From contig NC_079491.1 in the NCBI RefSeq assembly GCF_020520425.1, positions 28,573,449 to 28,637,448 of the forward strand: a stretch of DNA of 64,000 bases, read 5' to 3'. The position numbers and the translations under genes are program-made. This stretch comes from Spinacia oleracea (lineage: Eukaryota; Streptophyta; Magnoliopsida; Caryophyllales; Amaranthaceae). Shown here one piece after another: positions 46,801 through 59,597 of this stretch (within the stretch, counting starts at the first letter, position 1; the number at the start of each line of letters is the position of its first letter). The notes beneath the pieces are model-generated. The model ran no database searches, was not told where the DNA came from, and saw only the letters and a program-made list of their open reading frames with translations.

Positions 46801-49800
46801 TGTTCTGAAGTCCCATTGATGATAATTTTCTGCATATCAGTGGTCAAGAGTCTACAAGAAAGCCCAATGGAGATTGCTGTCTCTTGCTTATCACCAGTTA
46901 AAACCCAAACTTTAATGCCCGCCTGGCGAAGGGACTCAATAGCTTCAGGCACACCAACTTGTAACTTATCCTCTATACCAGTAGCCCCAAGTAATGTCAA
47001 GTCACGCTCGATTAAAGCTGCTGTTTGACGTAGTTTTGCAGATCTATCAGTTAAAGAGGTACTAGCGTCCTCATACTTTTTCTGCCACTCCTCAAGTTCT
47101 TCATCTGTCAGATCTCGTGCAGCCACAACCAGTGTACGTAAACCAAAAGAAGAATAATCAAGAAGATGACCTTGAGTAGCAGTTTCTACATGATCATCTT
47201 TGTCCATTCCTTTGGCCAAAATCGAGAACATAGAAGTATCAGCACCTTTTACTAATACTTTGACTGAGTTGTCAGGAAATCTAATTACGACGGACATTCT
47301 TTTCCGTATACTATCAAATTCATGCAGACCCAACACATCTAACCTACAAATTGGAAAAGCTGATATTAGTGTATTGAAATAATAGACAACATTAAACTCA
47401 CCAAACGAAACATGCTATATGTAATCTAATCTGCGTCTATCATAGATATAGAAATATGAGAATAATTAAAATTAGGCACAAAATAAAACATACAGCAAAT
47501 AGCTCTAAGAAACATAAACAAAAAAAATTAACTTGTGATAGTTGGATAAATCATATACGTCCAAAATGATAGTGCATAAAGTTCTTTTTTATAATAGGAA
47601 AATATATTTTATTAAGAAATAGGGAGAAAAAAAGCAAGAGGACAAGGTGTCCTCATTATGAACCATAAGAAACTAGTTACAAATTAGCCCAGTTCTGTTG
47701 TAGCTCTCCAATTGAGTCAGTTTTTAAAATCGCAGCTGCCTGAGTCCACAAGGATGCCAACAAAGTTTATTCTATCCCATAGTAAATCGCGTGAAACATA
47801 TGCTCCTTTAAAAACCGGAGCATTCTGTTCCAACTAAATTGTATGCTATAGTTCCTTTTTATCCTTCGCCTTTCCGAGACCCACAAACCCATAGTTCTAT
47901 TTATTCAGCAAGTAGAGAGAAAATTAAGCGTATCAGAAAGAATATAAATTTATACATGGGAGATTCTGTATAAGTTAAGGCGCCCTTGCCTAAATTTTTT
48001 AAATTTAACATGGTACCCTCTCCTTAAATTTTGACCAACTCTGCCTCATAACATATCGTTAAGTGCTAGGGTGGCATATGGTAATAATTAAAGCAACTAT
48101 TATACCCCTCACCTTTAAAATGGGAAGAAATAAAGATAAAATGGAAAGCAAAAACCCCCACTCCTGTTCCTTCAAAACCTATGGAACCCTTCATCCTCCC
48201 TCGCCACCCCTACAAATAGTCACCCCCACGAACCATGATGACAGGACTGGATACTGAAGCAGTGAAGCCCCTCGTCTAACACCCTTTAACAAGTTATCCT
48301 TCGAAAACATTAGCCTTAATATATTCAAGCCTTTGAAAACAACCACACATACTTTCCACCCATGTTTCTCCCTTGCACTAAACTATCCACTCCAGCACAT
48401 CTTAGCCTTAATTTCAGCACTCTAGATAAAACCTGAAATAGACAACCTTAAGCAGTTATTGGATTTAACTTGATTTTGTTCATGAAATTAAAAAAATCGT
48501 ACCATATCATCCTTTGGGGCTCCGCAATTTCAAGATTCCTTTTAGTATTAATGTTTTGACATTGTTGTTATTGATCTTATAAAAAGTTACTATTCTAATT
48601 TGTGCAAGAACAAAGACGAATCACATTCAATTTGCATTATGGTTCTTCAAATTTGACCTATTACATTGGGAGCATCTAAAATTTCTGGGATTAATATTAG
48701 AGGACAGAGATGAACCTCAAGAAAGCCATCAACCTTAATTGATTGCACTTGTGGATAATGGTAGGTAGGACCTCGAGGGGATGTTGCACTTTAACGTTAG
48801 TGGAAGGGGAAGGGCCATGGGGCAGGACCATGTAGAATTTTCCTTCATATTCTTTTCCCTTCTCTATTTATTTACCTATTTCAGTTGTTTGTAAATCTCA
48901 CTTACGGATTACTCCCTCTGTTCCTATATACTTGCAACACTTGTGTTTGCGCATAGGTTTAGTAAGGCTTGTGGGTAATACATGAAAATGAAAGCTAATG
49001 TACAGGTGGAGAAATAACAAAGAAAGGGTGCAAGTAGGGTTAATAGAAGAGAGAAACAATAATAATTGGTACAAGTGGGGTTACTGGGAGAGAGGATCAC
49101 TAAACAATTAGCGGTCTCGTGCCAAAATGGAAGCGTATTCAGAAACTGCCGAAAGATGCACGTGTTTTCAGGAATGAAGGGGTACCAATTTGCAATTTGG
49201 TGACACAAACCAAACCTTTTCTGAAAAGAAATAATTTCAGCATTAAGCTGAATTTTTAAAATAAAACCAAAGACAGAGTCGTGAGAAATAACACAAAGCG
49301 ACCAATATTAGGGCCCTAGATGATCACTGGATGGAATTAGAATAAAACAAACATTCATGCCAACATTCTGTATTTACAAATGGACTGAACTTTTTTTAGT
49401 AATAGTTGGTATAGGATCAGAAAAACAGCCAATTTCACTCCACTCCACCTGAATTACACCTCTCAAAATCTGTAGAAAAACATCAAAGTCACTAATAAGG
49501 AAGATCTAGATGGAAAAGACAATGCAAAGGTAACATCAACAATCTCCAATGCTGGCTTTGTGGATTGTTACCTTTGTGAAGTTCCTAACTCTGAAAGTCA
49601 CTAATTCTCCAATTACCTTGCCATATATTGACAACTTAGAAGCTTATAACTTATCAATACTTGGTTACCTTGGAATGCCCATTTAAAGGAAGTAAACATA
49701 TGTACTACTCTTTTATGTAGGATTACACCAGACCAAATCAAGATAGCTTTCTCACACTGGCGTACTTCTGATTCATAAGGGATGGTAGATTGTAATAGCA

Positions 49801-52800
49801 TTTTGGATCAATGATCTAACAGAAACAGCTCTTGTCATCTTATGTCGAGGTTCAGTACACCCCATATCCCTCCATCCAATACCCTTTAAGAGGCATTAGA
49901 TGTTGATGTTGGCATGAGTACATGATCCCAAGAAAATGATGAAAAAGGTTGGCATATATATGTAAGATGTTGTATACAAATCCAAACTTCTAAAGAGTCT
50001 AGGAAACATAAATTTTCATGCAAAATAAAAACCAGCTCACTCAGTAAGTAGGTTGCAGACACAAAACAGAACATACACGCTCTTCGAGAATAAATATGCT
50101 GACTAACCATGCAATCAACTCTGAAAACTTTCCTCATATCATAGCAGTACTCTGACTTTTCCAAAATAATACAGAAGTAACCCCCCCCCCCCCCCAACAC
50201 TCAGCACACCAAGTTCAAACTAAAACAACATAGTCCCTCTATTTTTTTATACCCAATTATTGTATACACTTGTTTCTAGGAGAGATAAGTGGGTGTAAGA
50301 AAAAGGTGAAAAAGTAAGAGAGCGGAATAAAATAATTGGGTAATAGTGGGATTCAGCAAGAAAACGGTGGGTTAAGTACGACACAGATGATAAAAAGGTG
50401 TAATATTATTGGGAAAAGGAATAAATAGTAAAAAAAATATGTTCGCTAAAAATCTCTATTATATAAGTGAAGAGGTGAGGTTATTTTAGTAAATCCAATT
50501 TTGGTGTCCCCCTTGGATTACTAAAATACCCTCCACATTTATAGAATAGAGAATATAATGACAACCTACCTAATAGAAAAAGCTCAAAGAAGCATTTAAT
50601 CAATCTAGCCCTTAAATAAATTCTTACCATTTTAATCAATCTGTTTATATGCGTTCGCAATTTAGAAGGTGGACCATGGTGCACATAGAGCTACGTGCAC
50701 CAAAAGAACACAGTATATAATTGAAAGAACATCTGGTTACGAGAAAAGAACATGAGTATTTTTTTTATTTAGGTTTTAATAAATAGTAAAATAAAAAAAA
50801 ATTATTATAATAATAAAAAAGTGAAATATTATATCGCATGTTCTTTTGCCGTAGTGTCGTGTTCTTTTACTTATGCACACATGTTCTTTTGGTGCACGTA
50901 GCTCTATGTGCTCCACGGTCCATAGTCCACGAATTGATATGCGTTCGACTCTATCTAACTTATATGTTTCTTATATTCGCACGCATCGCATTTATATTAT
51001 ATTTTTTACATGTTATTTCAGGTTTAAATGTAACACTAATTTGTTTCTTATATCCGCACGCATCGCGTGCATGTAAGACTAGTAGAATACAGTAGAAGCG
51101 CGTAGAACAAAATAAACACCCCTTTTTAGAAAGTGGGTACATAAAAAAAAAATTAACAACCAAAGGGAGTATATGGCTTATATCAAACACAGGCTTTGTC
51201 ACTAGGCGATGGCTTGGTTGTTGTACGGACAATAGTTCTAACCTTAAGAAACCTGCATAAATTAATGTTATTGTTCCTATTATATATAATATCAATATGT
51301 AAATTACTTTGAGTAGTTATTATGTTTCATAGTTAGTTTAATCATCATCGTGTTACTGAGATTTTCCTTTTAGACAAAAACATTTAATCCTGAAATGTCA
51401 AATTTTTAGTTTATTTAGCTTTAAAAATGTTGGATGTCGGGAAAAAAAAGGCATGTTTAATCTGATCAGCATTTTGGACTTTCTGTAGGATTTGTAAGCC
51501 TAAGTTGTCTTGTTTTGGCATTATTAACCCTAGATCTGCACGACCAAACTCGATTTTTCAAACATTTGGGTGTAATTATTTGGCCTATAAAATCTGAACA
51601 AATTTGAAATTTCAAACCGATCTTTGTGTTTTGGTATTTACTCCTAGAGAAAGTGATTGCATATACGTATAATTTTGTTTATTACATAATATAAATACTC
51701 TCTTTTGCTAAAATATATTTTCAAGTGTGCTAATACTAAATCAGCCCTAATCAACATAAAAGTTCAATTTAATACTCCTCATGTTTTTTCAAAGATATTC
51801 TTACTCCGCCTAAATTTATTCTTTAAAGATGTTTCAATTCTGCTTTTTCTTTATTCTAACTTTGTTAGCTTTTTAATATTTTCACCCATTACCTGCCATA
51901 ACCCTGACTTAAACTTGTGTCTAATTAATTTAGTTAGTAATAGCCATGTTTTTAACAACTTTCTTTTTCCTACCTGAAAGGTAAAAAAAAAATAACACAT
52001 ACTTTCCACAACTTCTTCATTTCCTTGGTTTACATACGAACAATAAACAGGAAGGTATACGTATTTAAGAAATAAAGTAAGCAATATGCTACTAACAACA
52101 CAATGTCTCGTGTAGGTGTAATTGTGTGGTTTTATTAGTAAGGTGATATGCAGATGATTGTGTTGTTTCAACATTAGGAGAAATCACCCGTAAAAAAACA
52201 CAAGTAGAAATTAAAAGACGTACGTATTTAGATAATTTTTCGTGAAATACAAACATGATCACACACATTATGGAGGGCCACAAATCACAATACGTTGCAT
52301 AACTCCCTAATAACTGATATTAATCACTTATTCTTTGTTGACAACGACCACAATCTAGAAACATACGTAAGCAAGCTTATTTCTAAATAGACTTCCTAAA
52401 CTACTAGGAGGATATTTAGTTGGGCCTCTTGGTACGGATTGTAATGTATTAGGATCCAGGCTATTTTTTAGTTGAGATCTTTTGCTGTGGAACTTCATAC
52501 CAAGGTTATCTAACTCCACCCCAACCCAAAGAATCTCATACCCACAGGACACCTCACCCCCTAAGATTCTAAATCCAACCTTGACTAAGAGGGGAAGGAG
52601 AGAGAGAATATGAGGTAACATCAACGACGCTCATGTTCAACTCGACGAGGAATCAACTGTCCATCACCCCCTCTTCTTTCGATGAATTTTTTTTTATTCA
52701 ATCTATTATGCTATTTGGATTTTTGTTTCGGGATATCACCACCATTTTTGGATCAGTTTTTTTGTTATATAATTTGCTGGGAATTCAAAAAAGAAATCCT

Positions 52801-54494
52801 ACAAGCATAATTCGTCAATTTGTGTTTGAGTTGGGTAGAGAATGAAAATGTCGGTAACTTCTGAATGAGAATGTTAGTTTATTATTGGTTTTCAATAGGA
52901 GGGAGAATACAAACAGGTCAAGGTAATGTATTTCAAAAAAAAATATTGAGGTGGATTTTAATTTTGTTGCATACAACGGAGCCTCATAAAACAAAAATGA
53001 AAACAAAATGGGGCTCAATAAATAAAAATAAAGATATACAAGGATAAGTCCTCGATTCCACACTAAAGTTAACCAAACAATAGAAATAGTTACAATATCT
53101 ATCCCAGTTTCGACCCAAACACATTTAGCCATTTAGGTATGCGTGGGGTTCTCCCTGGTATGTGTTAGTCCACTCCATTCCCATGTATTGAACCAAACAA
53201 CTCCTCGGAAATTTCAAGCCAACACGCCGAATAACACATACTAAAAAAGAGATTTCCTAAACAACTACGTCTACTTAGGAAATGTTCCAAAATATATATA
53301 TATTGAAACTACACATCTAGATGAATAAAACTAGATCTCACATAAGATTATAACAACTTAAATAAATAGAGAGCGTATAACTTAATTTAATTTATTTCAT
53401 ATTTTGTCTTTTCTCTTCATATATTTTGTGTTGATTGATGAAACAATAGAAGGAGTGGAAAGTAAGTTGGAGTTATGGAGACAAACTTTGGAATCTCGGG
53501 GTTTTAGGCTGAGTAGAAACAAGACGGAATATATGGAGTGCAAGTTTAGTGGAGTCCGAGAAAGAGAGACAGGGGCGATTACCTTAGATGGGAAAATTGT
53601 CCAAGGCTCTGAAATGTTCCGTTATTTAGGATCTATTATCCAAAAGGATGGAGAATTGGATGGCGATGTGGCCCATAGAATCAAAGCAGGTTGGTTGAAG
53701 TGGAAAGGTGTCACGGGGTTCCTATGTGATTCAGGCATGCCCCAAAGATTGAAGGGAAAATTTTACCGCACGGCAATTCGACCGGCTTTGTTATACGGCA
53801 CGCAATGCTGGCAATGAAACATTGTCACGTGCACAAGATGAATGTGGCGGAGATGCGCATGTTACGTTGGATGTGTGGGCATACAAGAAATGATCGTTTG
53901 AGGAATGAGATTATTAGGAAGAAAGTAGGGGTTGCACCGATTGAGTTTAAGATGATGGAAAATCGTTTAAGATGGATTGGACACGTAAGCAGAAGATCAC
54001 ATGATGCCCCGGTTAGGAGGATAGAAGGGTGGCAAAGGGATAGAATTGCAAGGGGTAGGGGAAGACCTAAGAAAACTTGGAGGAAGGTGATTGAGCACGA
54101 TATGAGCTTTCTTGGAATTGAGGAAAATATGGCGTTGGATAGGACAGAGTGGAGGGAGAGAATATACATTGATGACTTTATTTGACTTATACAACTTCAA
54201 TGTGTCTGATTCTCTTTATTTTTACTTTTATTTTATTTTTAAAATTCTTTCAAATGTTATTTGGAAATGTACTTATTTTACTTATTTTTTATTATCTCTT
54301 ACAATATTTCTTCTATAATATATATATATATATATATATACATTTTTTCTCTTATCCTACTTTCATTAATTTCACTTTCTCTTCCTTGTTTTTTTCTTTT
54401 TACTTCCTGCTCCTTTCTGGTTTGATTGGTGACAATGACGATCTCCTACGACGATTCATGTTAGCCGACCCCAAATCATTTTGGAACTAAGGCT

Positions 54495-54527
<33 letters not shown>

Positions 54528-57500
54528 GTCTTTTCTCTTCATATATTTTGATCCATTGTCAATTAAAACACATCACAAATGGATCTTATTTTAATGTACT
54601 TTTCAAAACGAATCTAATAATATTAAATTATAGTTTAGAAAGCGTATAACTTAATTTAATTTATTTCATATTTTGTCTTTTCTCTTCATTTATTTTGATC
54701 CATTAATTTAAATCGATTAAAACACATTTACACATCGCAAATGGATCTTATTTTAAAGTACTTTTCAAAATGAATCTAATAATATTAAATTATAGTTTTA
54801 TAAGATATGTATGGGAAGTTGTATTACTTCGTACATTTTATGCATATGCAATGTCAAAAAGTTTATCAAAAATAATATCTTTTCCCTACAACAACTCATC
54901 TGAAATCTTACATGGCATCATATGTCGCATGTTATCATATGACGCACAACATTTTGGCAAACTCTGGGCTGCCAAGTGTAGTTATATATATTTTTTATTA
55001 TTAGTCATAGGAATTTACCAAATACAACTCAAATGAAGCTTTGCCAATTACAACCTCAAACTTCCAAAATTGTAAATTACACCCTTAAACCTATATCTCA
55101 CTTTAAATTACAACCCCGGGTCATTTTCCGACGAAATCAATCGAAATATTAATCTTATTAAAACACAATTACATAATTTTCTAAAAAATAAAATCGAATA
55201 ATTTCTGATTATTTTGTTTTTTTTTTTTTGAATTATTTAATTTATGTTTAGAGTTTTTTTGGATTATTATATTAATGACATCATATTTCGCTGGTATTTT
55301 TGCCGGAAAATGACTCATGGTTGTAATTTAAAGTGAGGTATAAAGTTTAAGGTTGTAATTTATAAATCTGAAAGTTTGGGGTTGTAATTGGCAAAGAGAC
55401 GACTTTATTGGTTTGTATTTGGCAAATTTTCCTTAGTTATATGATTGTACTTATCTACTCCCTCCGTCCCAAAATTATAGACCTGTTTGACTAAAAACAC
55501 GGATTTTAAGAAAAGTGTAATTAAGTGTGTGGGAAATTGAAATATAGTACATTGATGATGAAAAAGTAGAATATAGTACATGTAAAAAAGAATAAAGTAC
55601 ATGGGAAAGAGAAAATAGTACATGTTAAAAAGAATAAAGTACATTTTGTTTTTGTTTTGTGGTCCCAAATGAGGGTAACATGGGAAATTTTTTGTGTTCA
55701 AATAAGGAAATAGGACTATAATTATGGGACGCCCGATTTGAAAAACAGGACTATAATTTTGGGACGGAGGGAGTATATGACAAGACGACAAGTTATAAAC
55801 GTTGTATTATGAAGGCAAATCTAATAGTGGGAATTTATTGGATGCAAACATATGGCTAAGGCAAAGGAGAATGGCGGGGAACAACCCTATATGCATAGAA
55901 AAACAATTAAACTTCTCTTAAACCCTAAATATTTTTACCCAAGTATAAGAACCTCTCCCCCCGCCTTCTTTTTCCTGTAGGGACTCGTGGAATACAAACA
56001 AGTCCTAAGAATAGTTTATAAATAAAGTCACATAAACCAAGACATATGCGAAGTTGGATCTTTACGAATCATGTTAGTTTCCATCATATACAAACTTCTA
56101 CAGTGAACAATTGAATACAGTTACAAATTTAACAGGTAGGTAAGTTTAAGCAGCACTGCATATCATGATACTGTAACAAAAAAAAATTGCCAGAGACAGA
56201 TAATTGAATACAGTTGCACAGGTACCAGGAAGGAGAGAAAAGAAACTAAGTGTCTTCTTCTATGTCCAGAATATTGATTGCTGAATTTTAAATTTATAGA
56301 TCAGATTGAAAATGAACTCTTACCTGAGCTTCTCCCCATCGACATCAATCACAATGTGACCAGAAGTGCGCTCAAAAAGGGTATATCCATAAGCAGAAGC
56401 AGCGGCAACAAGTGCTTGCTCATCAGGAGATTCACCCTGGTAATCAATTGCTTCAGTGTCTACTTCAACGTCATTTCCTGCATGCTCCAGAGAAGAACTT
56501 CGATTGAAAATAGGAATGACTGTGTTACATGCAGCTAATGTCAAGAAGAACTGATGAGCTGCATTTCGGTCATCTCCTTCCGATCCTTTATGCAACAATT
56601 CCATAAGTTCAAAATCAACATCTACTTCAGATTTCAGTTTCCATCTTTTTCTAGGCACATATGTTACACTAGTGACTCCTGCAAACATACAAATAAGAAA
56701 TATTAAGAGACTTGGATATTTACCATTGGGACAAGAGAGTGTCATTATAAAACATGAGAACCTGGGGCACTGAAATATCTTAAATTGCCCAAGTTCCAAA
56801 AGTTTATAAACTTCTACATCAAATCATATAGGATTAGCTTCATAGCCACTCCCGAGTTAGTGACTAGACCATCATCATGCTGTGTTGTAGCTACAAAACT
56901 TGACCACTTCTCTATTAGAGGTAAGGGATGGAACTGGACATGATAAGGTCATCATCGCCGCCATGTAGAATTTATATCATAAATATGATGGCATACTCTA
57001 ACAAACCAATTTACCAAAAATCTAATCCACAAAAAAGGGTGTAACTAAAGCTAAGAACATATACACAGAATACATAGAGTACAATACATCCTATGTGTTT
57101 TTAAAGCCCTTGGCCGAAATGCATGCTTCAATGCTTCATATATAAACCTAGAATACTTAATCAATGAACATTTGTAATTTTCTAATAGCTAAAATTCTTT
57201 GCACACACAAACTACCATGACAAATGTTTTTGCACCAACCACATATATTCCAAAACCAGTATCCTTTTACCTCAACTTTATACAGCAAATGTCACTGTCA
57301 ATAATTCTCACACTTAAACAATATCATCTTTCTACAAGAAAAAAAGAAACCCAAAGACATTGTAAATTCTTATGAAAGGTGCTGGAGGAAAATGCATAAC
57401 ATGGACATTGGACAATCACTGTATATGTCAAAACAAAACTTCATCACAGACATGAATCCGCAAATAAAATAGTACATAATAAAATCAGCTCCAAGTCTCC

Positions 57501-59597
57501 AACTCCCCGTTACTAGCAGAATAATCATCTCTTCAGTAACAGGCTAGGTTAATCCTCAATTTTTGTCACATGCAAAGAGTACTTCAAAATCAACGAAAAA
57601 AGAAGAAATGGAATCGTGCAAATCGTGCCACAAGGAGGCCAGTTTTCTGGCCTATATTGATATTCTTATCAAGCGTAATACAACTACAAAGAATAAACAA
57701 AAGCGGTTTAAAAAGTTCAAATTAATTCCCACATAGTTGAGTTCGCACATCCCTCGCGACAACTCAAGACAAGCTCTAAACAAATCACAAAACCTTGGTG
57801 AAAACTAGAGATTGCAACTGAATATGCTAAATAAATGTTCATAAAAAATCGATAGGAACGCCAAGTTAGAAGTCCGGAATATTTTTTGAAAGAATCGTAA
57901 GAAAGAGACAAAGAATGACGATTTACACCAACTCAGTCTTTTCATTTACAGATATAGAATACAATGCGGCTAAAAAAAGCAAAAGCAAAGTTACACAATA
58001 ATTATGTGCATAATGATCAGAGAAGAAACCTGAGGAATAAATGCATAGAGGAAATGGAGACAAAAGAAACACTACACAATCACAAGACTAGCTCAAAACA
58101 AAATTAACAATTGTAAAAGCACCAGAAAACTCAAGAAAAAATATGCATCACAATAAAAGAGCTCTGATTACCTGAAAGGCTCTGGCCTGGGGAAGGTGCA
58201 GCAGCAAAAGATATACTCCCGTACATCTTTCCATGAATACTAGCTGTCCTGAATTCCATTTTGTTTTGTGTAAGTGTCCCAGTCTTATCTGAGAATATGT
58301 AGCGTATCTGACCCAAGTCCTCATTTATGTTCAAAGATCTACATTGGAACCTAGAGTCACTACTGCTATCATACATATGCTTATCTCCAATCATGAAATA
58401 GGATTGTCCTAGTCTAACCAACTCCATTGTGATATAAAGTGATATTGGTATCATAATCTGAAAGACTATAATGGAACTCAAGAAGGCAAAGAAAGTTTCC
58501 ATAGCAATCCCATAATATTTGTAGTTTTTTCCTGCCTTTCTTCCGCTTGTAAAATATCTTTTCCGGTAGTAAGGTAATGTGTCAAGCTGATCCCTGTGGC
58601 GTTGAAGCCACAGGCCCATTCCAAGAGCCACAACAGAACACATGATAAGCAGAAAAACCGACAACCATAGAGTTTCCCGATTCATATGATTTTCCACTTT
58701 GCTTCTCTTAGCAGGGGAAGCTGCACTATTCAGCATTGCTTTAGTTTCCTGACCAGTATATACCACAACACCAATCACCCATTCCGTGTTTTTAAGCTGA
58801 CAACCACGCAAAATTATGTTTGATTGACTGAGTGGAAACTTATGCCCTTTGAAGTCCAAATTGGCTGTGAACTCGTAAATATTCCTGTTTGGTTGTTCAC
58901 ATCTGACCAGTCCTGAAACTGTCTCTCCTTCTGCAACAGCTGATGCTGTTTCTTGTCTCGCGTACCTGGTCTTCAAATTAGACTCACCATCCAAATTCAT
59001 TGTTTGAATGTAGGCAATACCACTAGTATCACTTGTTCCCAGCAATACCATGTCACAAGGAATTGTATCTTCGGCATATATCTTCACAATCTCACCAGCC
59101 TGGATATCCTTCCACTTCTTCATCTCAAAACATCCTGATTGAAGCACAAGAGTTTCCCTGTTATTCTCTTTCTTGTCTGACCTGTGTCTCCGCCAATCTT
59201 CATAACCATCTTTTACAGCAGTTACACTAAGCACAAACAGGAGAGGAAACAGAGACACTGTCCTTCCAAAGACCGCAAGCGGGGGAAGTTGGTTGAGAGC
59301 AGCTATGGCTAAGAAATACAGATATGCAACCCGGTGGAATTGGATGAAAAGATTCTTCGGCAAGAAATTGAGCAATGTATATTTGCTAGTACGGATCTCA
59401 TTACTTGAGAATTCGTACTTGTCATTTGTCCTCCTTGGATCATCAATATAAACTAATCTTGGACTTTGATCACAGAAAATATTATCATCCAACTGCCCAT
59501 TCTTATAATAAATAGCCTGAGTCTTTCTCAATTTTTCCTGCACCCTAGATGCAGTACCAGAAATCTCAAAAGTACCAGGATGACTTATTTGTTCCAT
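43879..59597 (-). CDS. ALA1: P4-type phospholipid-transporting ATPase (ALA1-like flippase)
   Basis: Seven coding exons: 59597-58172, 56678-56324, 47343-46551, 46256-46133, 45612-45393, 44629-44171 and 44074-43879. All have GT..AG borders; the sum is 3573 nt, 1190 residues plus TGA. P4-ATPases use ATP to move aminophospholipids to the cytosolic leaflet of plant membranes, usually with an ALIS/CDC50 beta-subunit. Visible motifs: actuator DGES near residue 203; phosphorylated Asp in DKTGTLT near 437; PISLYI in M4; nucleotide-binding [22 protein letters not shown]; and the hinge [11 protein letters not shown] split by intron 4. About ten membrane segments are expected, and the hydrophobic pairs M1-M4 are clear in exon 1. 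Closest to Arabidopsis ALA1 from memory. The start is the first ATG in the open frame; upstream N-terminal coding is broken (see 59598-59852). Intron 2 is about 9 kb. Confidence 0.92.
45926..46061. repeat. Foldback sequence with about 60-bp arms in intron 4 of ALA1
   Basis: ATGGAAGTCCAAATCC ... AAGTTACATAGCTACCC on the left pairs with its inverted counterpart GGGGGTAGCTATGTAACTT ... GGATTTCCAT on the right, with about 85-90 percent match and a loop of some 15 bases. It lies between the exons coding GDG and ANDVSMIQ. It could be a tiny foldback MITE or yield a stem-loop RNA. Confidence 0.75.
47580..47900 (-). mobile_element. Possible LINE 3'-end remnant
   Basis: On the minus strand the segment ends in an A/T-rich tail after CTTAATAAAATATATTTTCC and contains the broken frame [14 protein letters not shown]. 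This resembles the C-terminal region of plant non-LTR elements. No target duplication seen. Weak call. Confidence 0.3.
48904..49130. mobile_element. Stowaway-like MITE remnant, left end only
   Basis: Begins TACTCCCTCTGTTCCTATAT, the typical Stowaway end, followed by TTGCAACACTTG. The matching right end was not found, so the extent is approximate. Confidence 0.4.
50231..50440. mobile_element. MITE-like remnant, left end only
   Basis: TAGTCCCTCTATTTTTTTAT resembles a Stowaway terminus, followed by purine-rich sequence (GGTGAAAAAGTAAGAGAG) typical of such MITEs in plants. No opposite end seen. Confidence 0.35.
50670..50922. mobile_element. MITE of 253 bp with 40-bp terminal inverted repeats
   Basis: The left end (50670-50709) and right end (50883-50922) are inverted copies with two or three mismatches: TGGACC.TGG.GCACATAG then AGCTACGTGCACCAAAAGAAC. 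The interior is AT-rich with repeated AAAGAACAT words. No clear target duplication. Located in ALA1 intron 2. Confidence 0.75.
53403..53428 (+). repeat. Left 26-bp target-site duplication of LINE
   Basis: TTTGTCTTTTCTCTTCATAT followed by ATTTTG; repeated without change at 54525-54550. Confidence 0.93.
53429..54524 (+). mobile_element. 5'-truncated RTE-type LINE (1,096 bp), dead
   Basis: This is the 3' end of a LINE reverse-transcriptase ORF. The frame enters just after the catalytic FADD box with [17 protein letters not shown], continues with [19 protein letters not shown] and [11 protein letters not shown], then shifts by one base at about 53808 and continues [27 protein letters not shown] and GRGRPKKTW to a stop at 54183-54185. 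The 3' region ends in AACTAAGGCTTTGTTG and a (TTG)n tail. A perfect 26-bp target duplication frames it. The (TTG)n tail and the [15 protein letters not shown] blocks are characteristic of plant RTE LINEs. The missing 5' part and the frameshift make it inactive. Confidence 0.88.
54525..54550 (+). repeat. Right 26-bp target-site duplication of LINE
   Basis: Identical to 53403-53428, directly behind the (TTG)n tail. Confidence 0.93.
55010..55432. mobile_element. MITE of 423 bp with long terminal inverted repeats and 9-bp TSD
   Basis: Inverted arms of about 120 bp share CCAAATACAA, TTTGCCAATTACAACC, CACTTTAAATTACAACC and GTCATTTTCCG. Flanks TTAGTCATA (55001-55009) and TTAGTTATA (55433-55441) agree at 8 of 9 positions, which fits a Mutator-type 9-bp target duplication. 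Located in ALA1 intron 2. Confidence 0.75.
55458..55773. mobile_element. Stowaway MITE (316 bp)
   Basis: CTCCCTCCGTCCCAAAATTA at the left and its inverted copy at the right, ending GGGACGGAGGGAG, flanked by TA on both sides. Classic Stowaway (Tc1/mariner) termini and target. The interior is purine-rich with repeated AGTACATG words. Confidence 0.9.

Larger units (their letters stand above)
53368..54800. repeat. Tandem duplication of about 160 bp, one copy split by a LINE
   Basis: Copy A is 53368-53428 plus 54551-54640. Copy B is about 54641-54800. They share AGCGTATAACTTAATTTAAT, TTTTGTCTTTTCTCTTCAT, CAAATGGATCTTATTTTAA and TCTAATAATATTAAATTATA. The duplication predates the LINE insertion into copy A. 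Confidence 0.8.
47344..56323 (-). other. Intron 2 of the ALA1-like gene (8,980 bp)
   Basis: Donor at 56323 (CAG then GTAAGA on the minus strand) and acceptor TTTGTAG before 47343. The exon phases on both sides match and give [14 protein letters not shown] across the junction. The intron contains an RTE-type LINE, at least three MITEs with visible termini, MITE-like remnants and a poly-C run (50181-50195). Confidence 0.85.

Noticed and set aside
46765-47028. Plus-strand frame opposite the ALA1 exon 3
   Set aside because: Antisense shadow of a strongly supported coding exon.
48924-49208. 94-codon minus-strand frame in ALA1 intron 2
   Set aside because: It overlaps a MITE-like end and lies inside an intron of an intact gene; composition is that of noncoding repeat DNA.
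53825-54169. Minus-strand 114-codon frame over the LINE
   Set aside because: It is antisense shadow of the RT frame, which reads clearly on the plus strand with known blocks.
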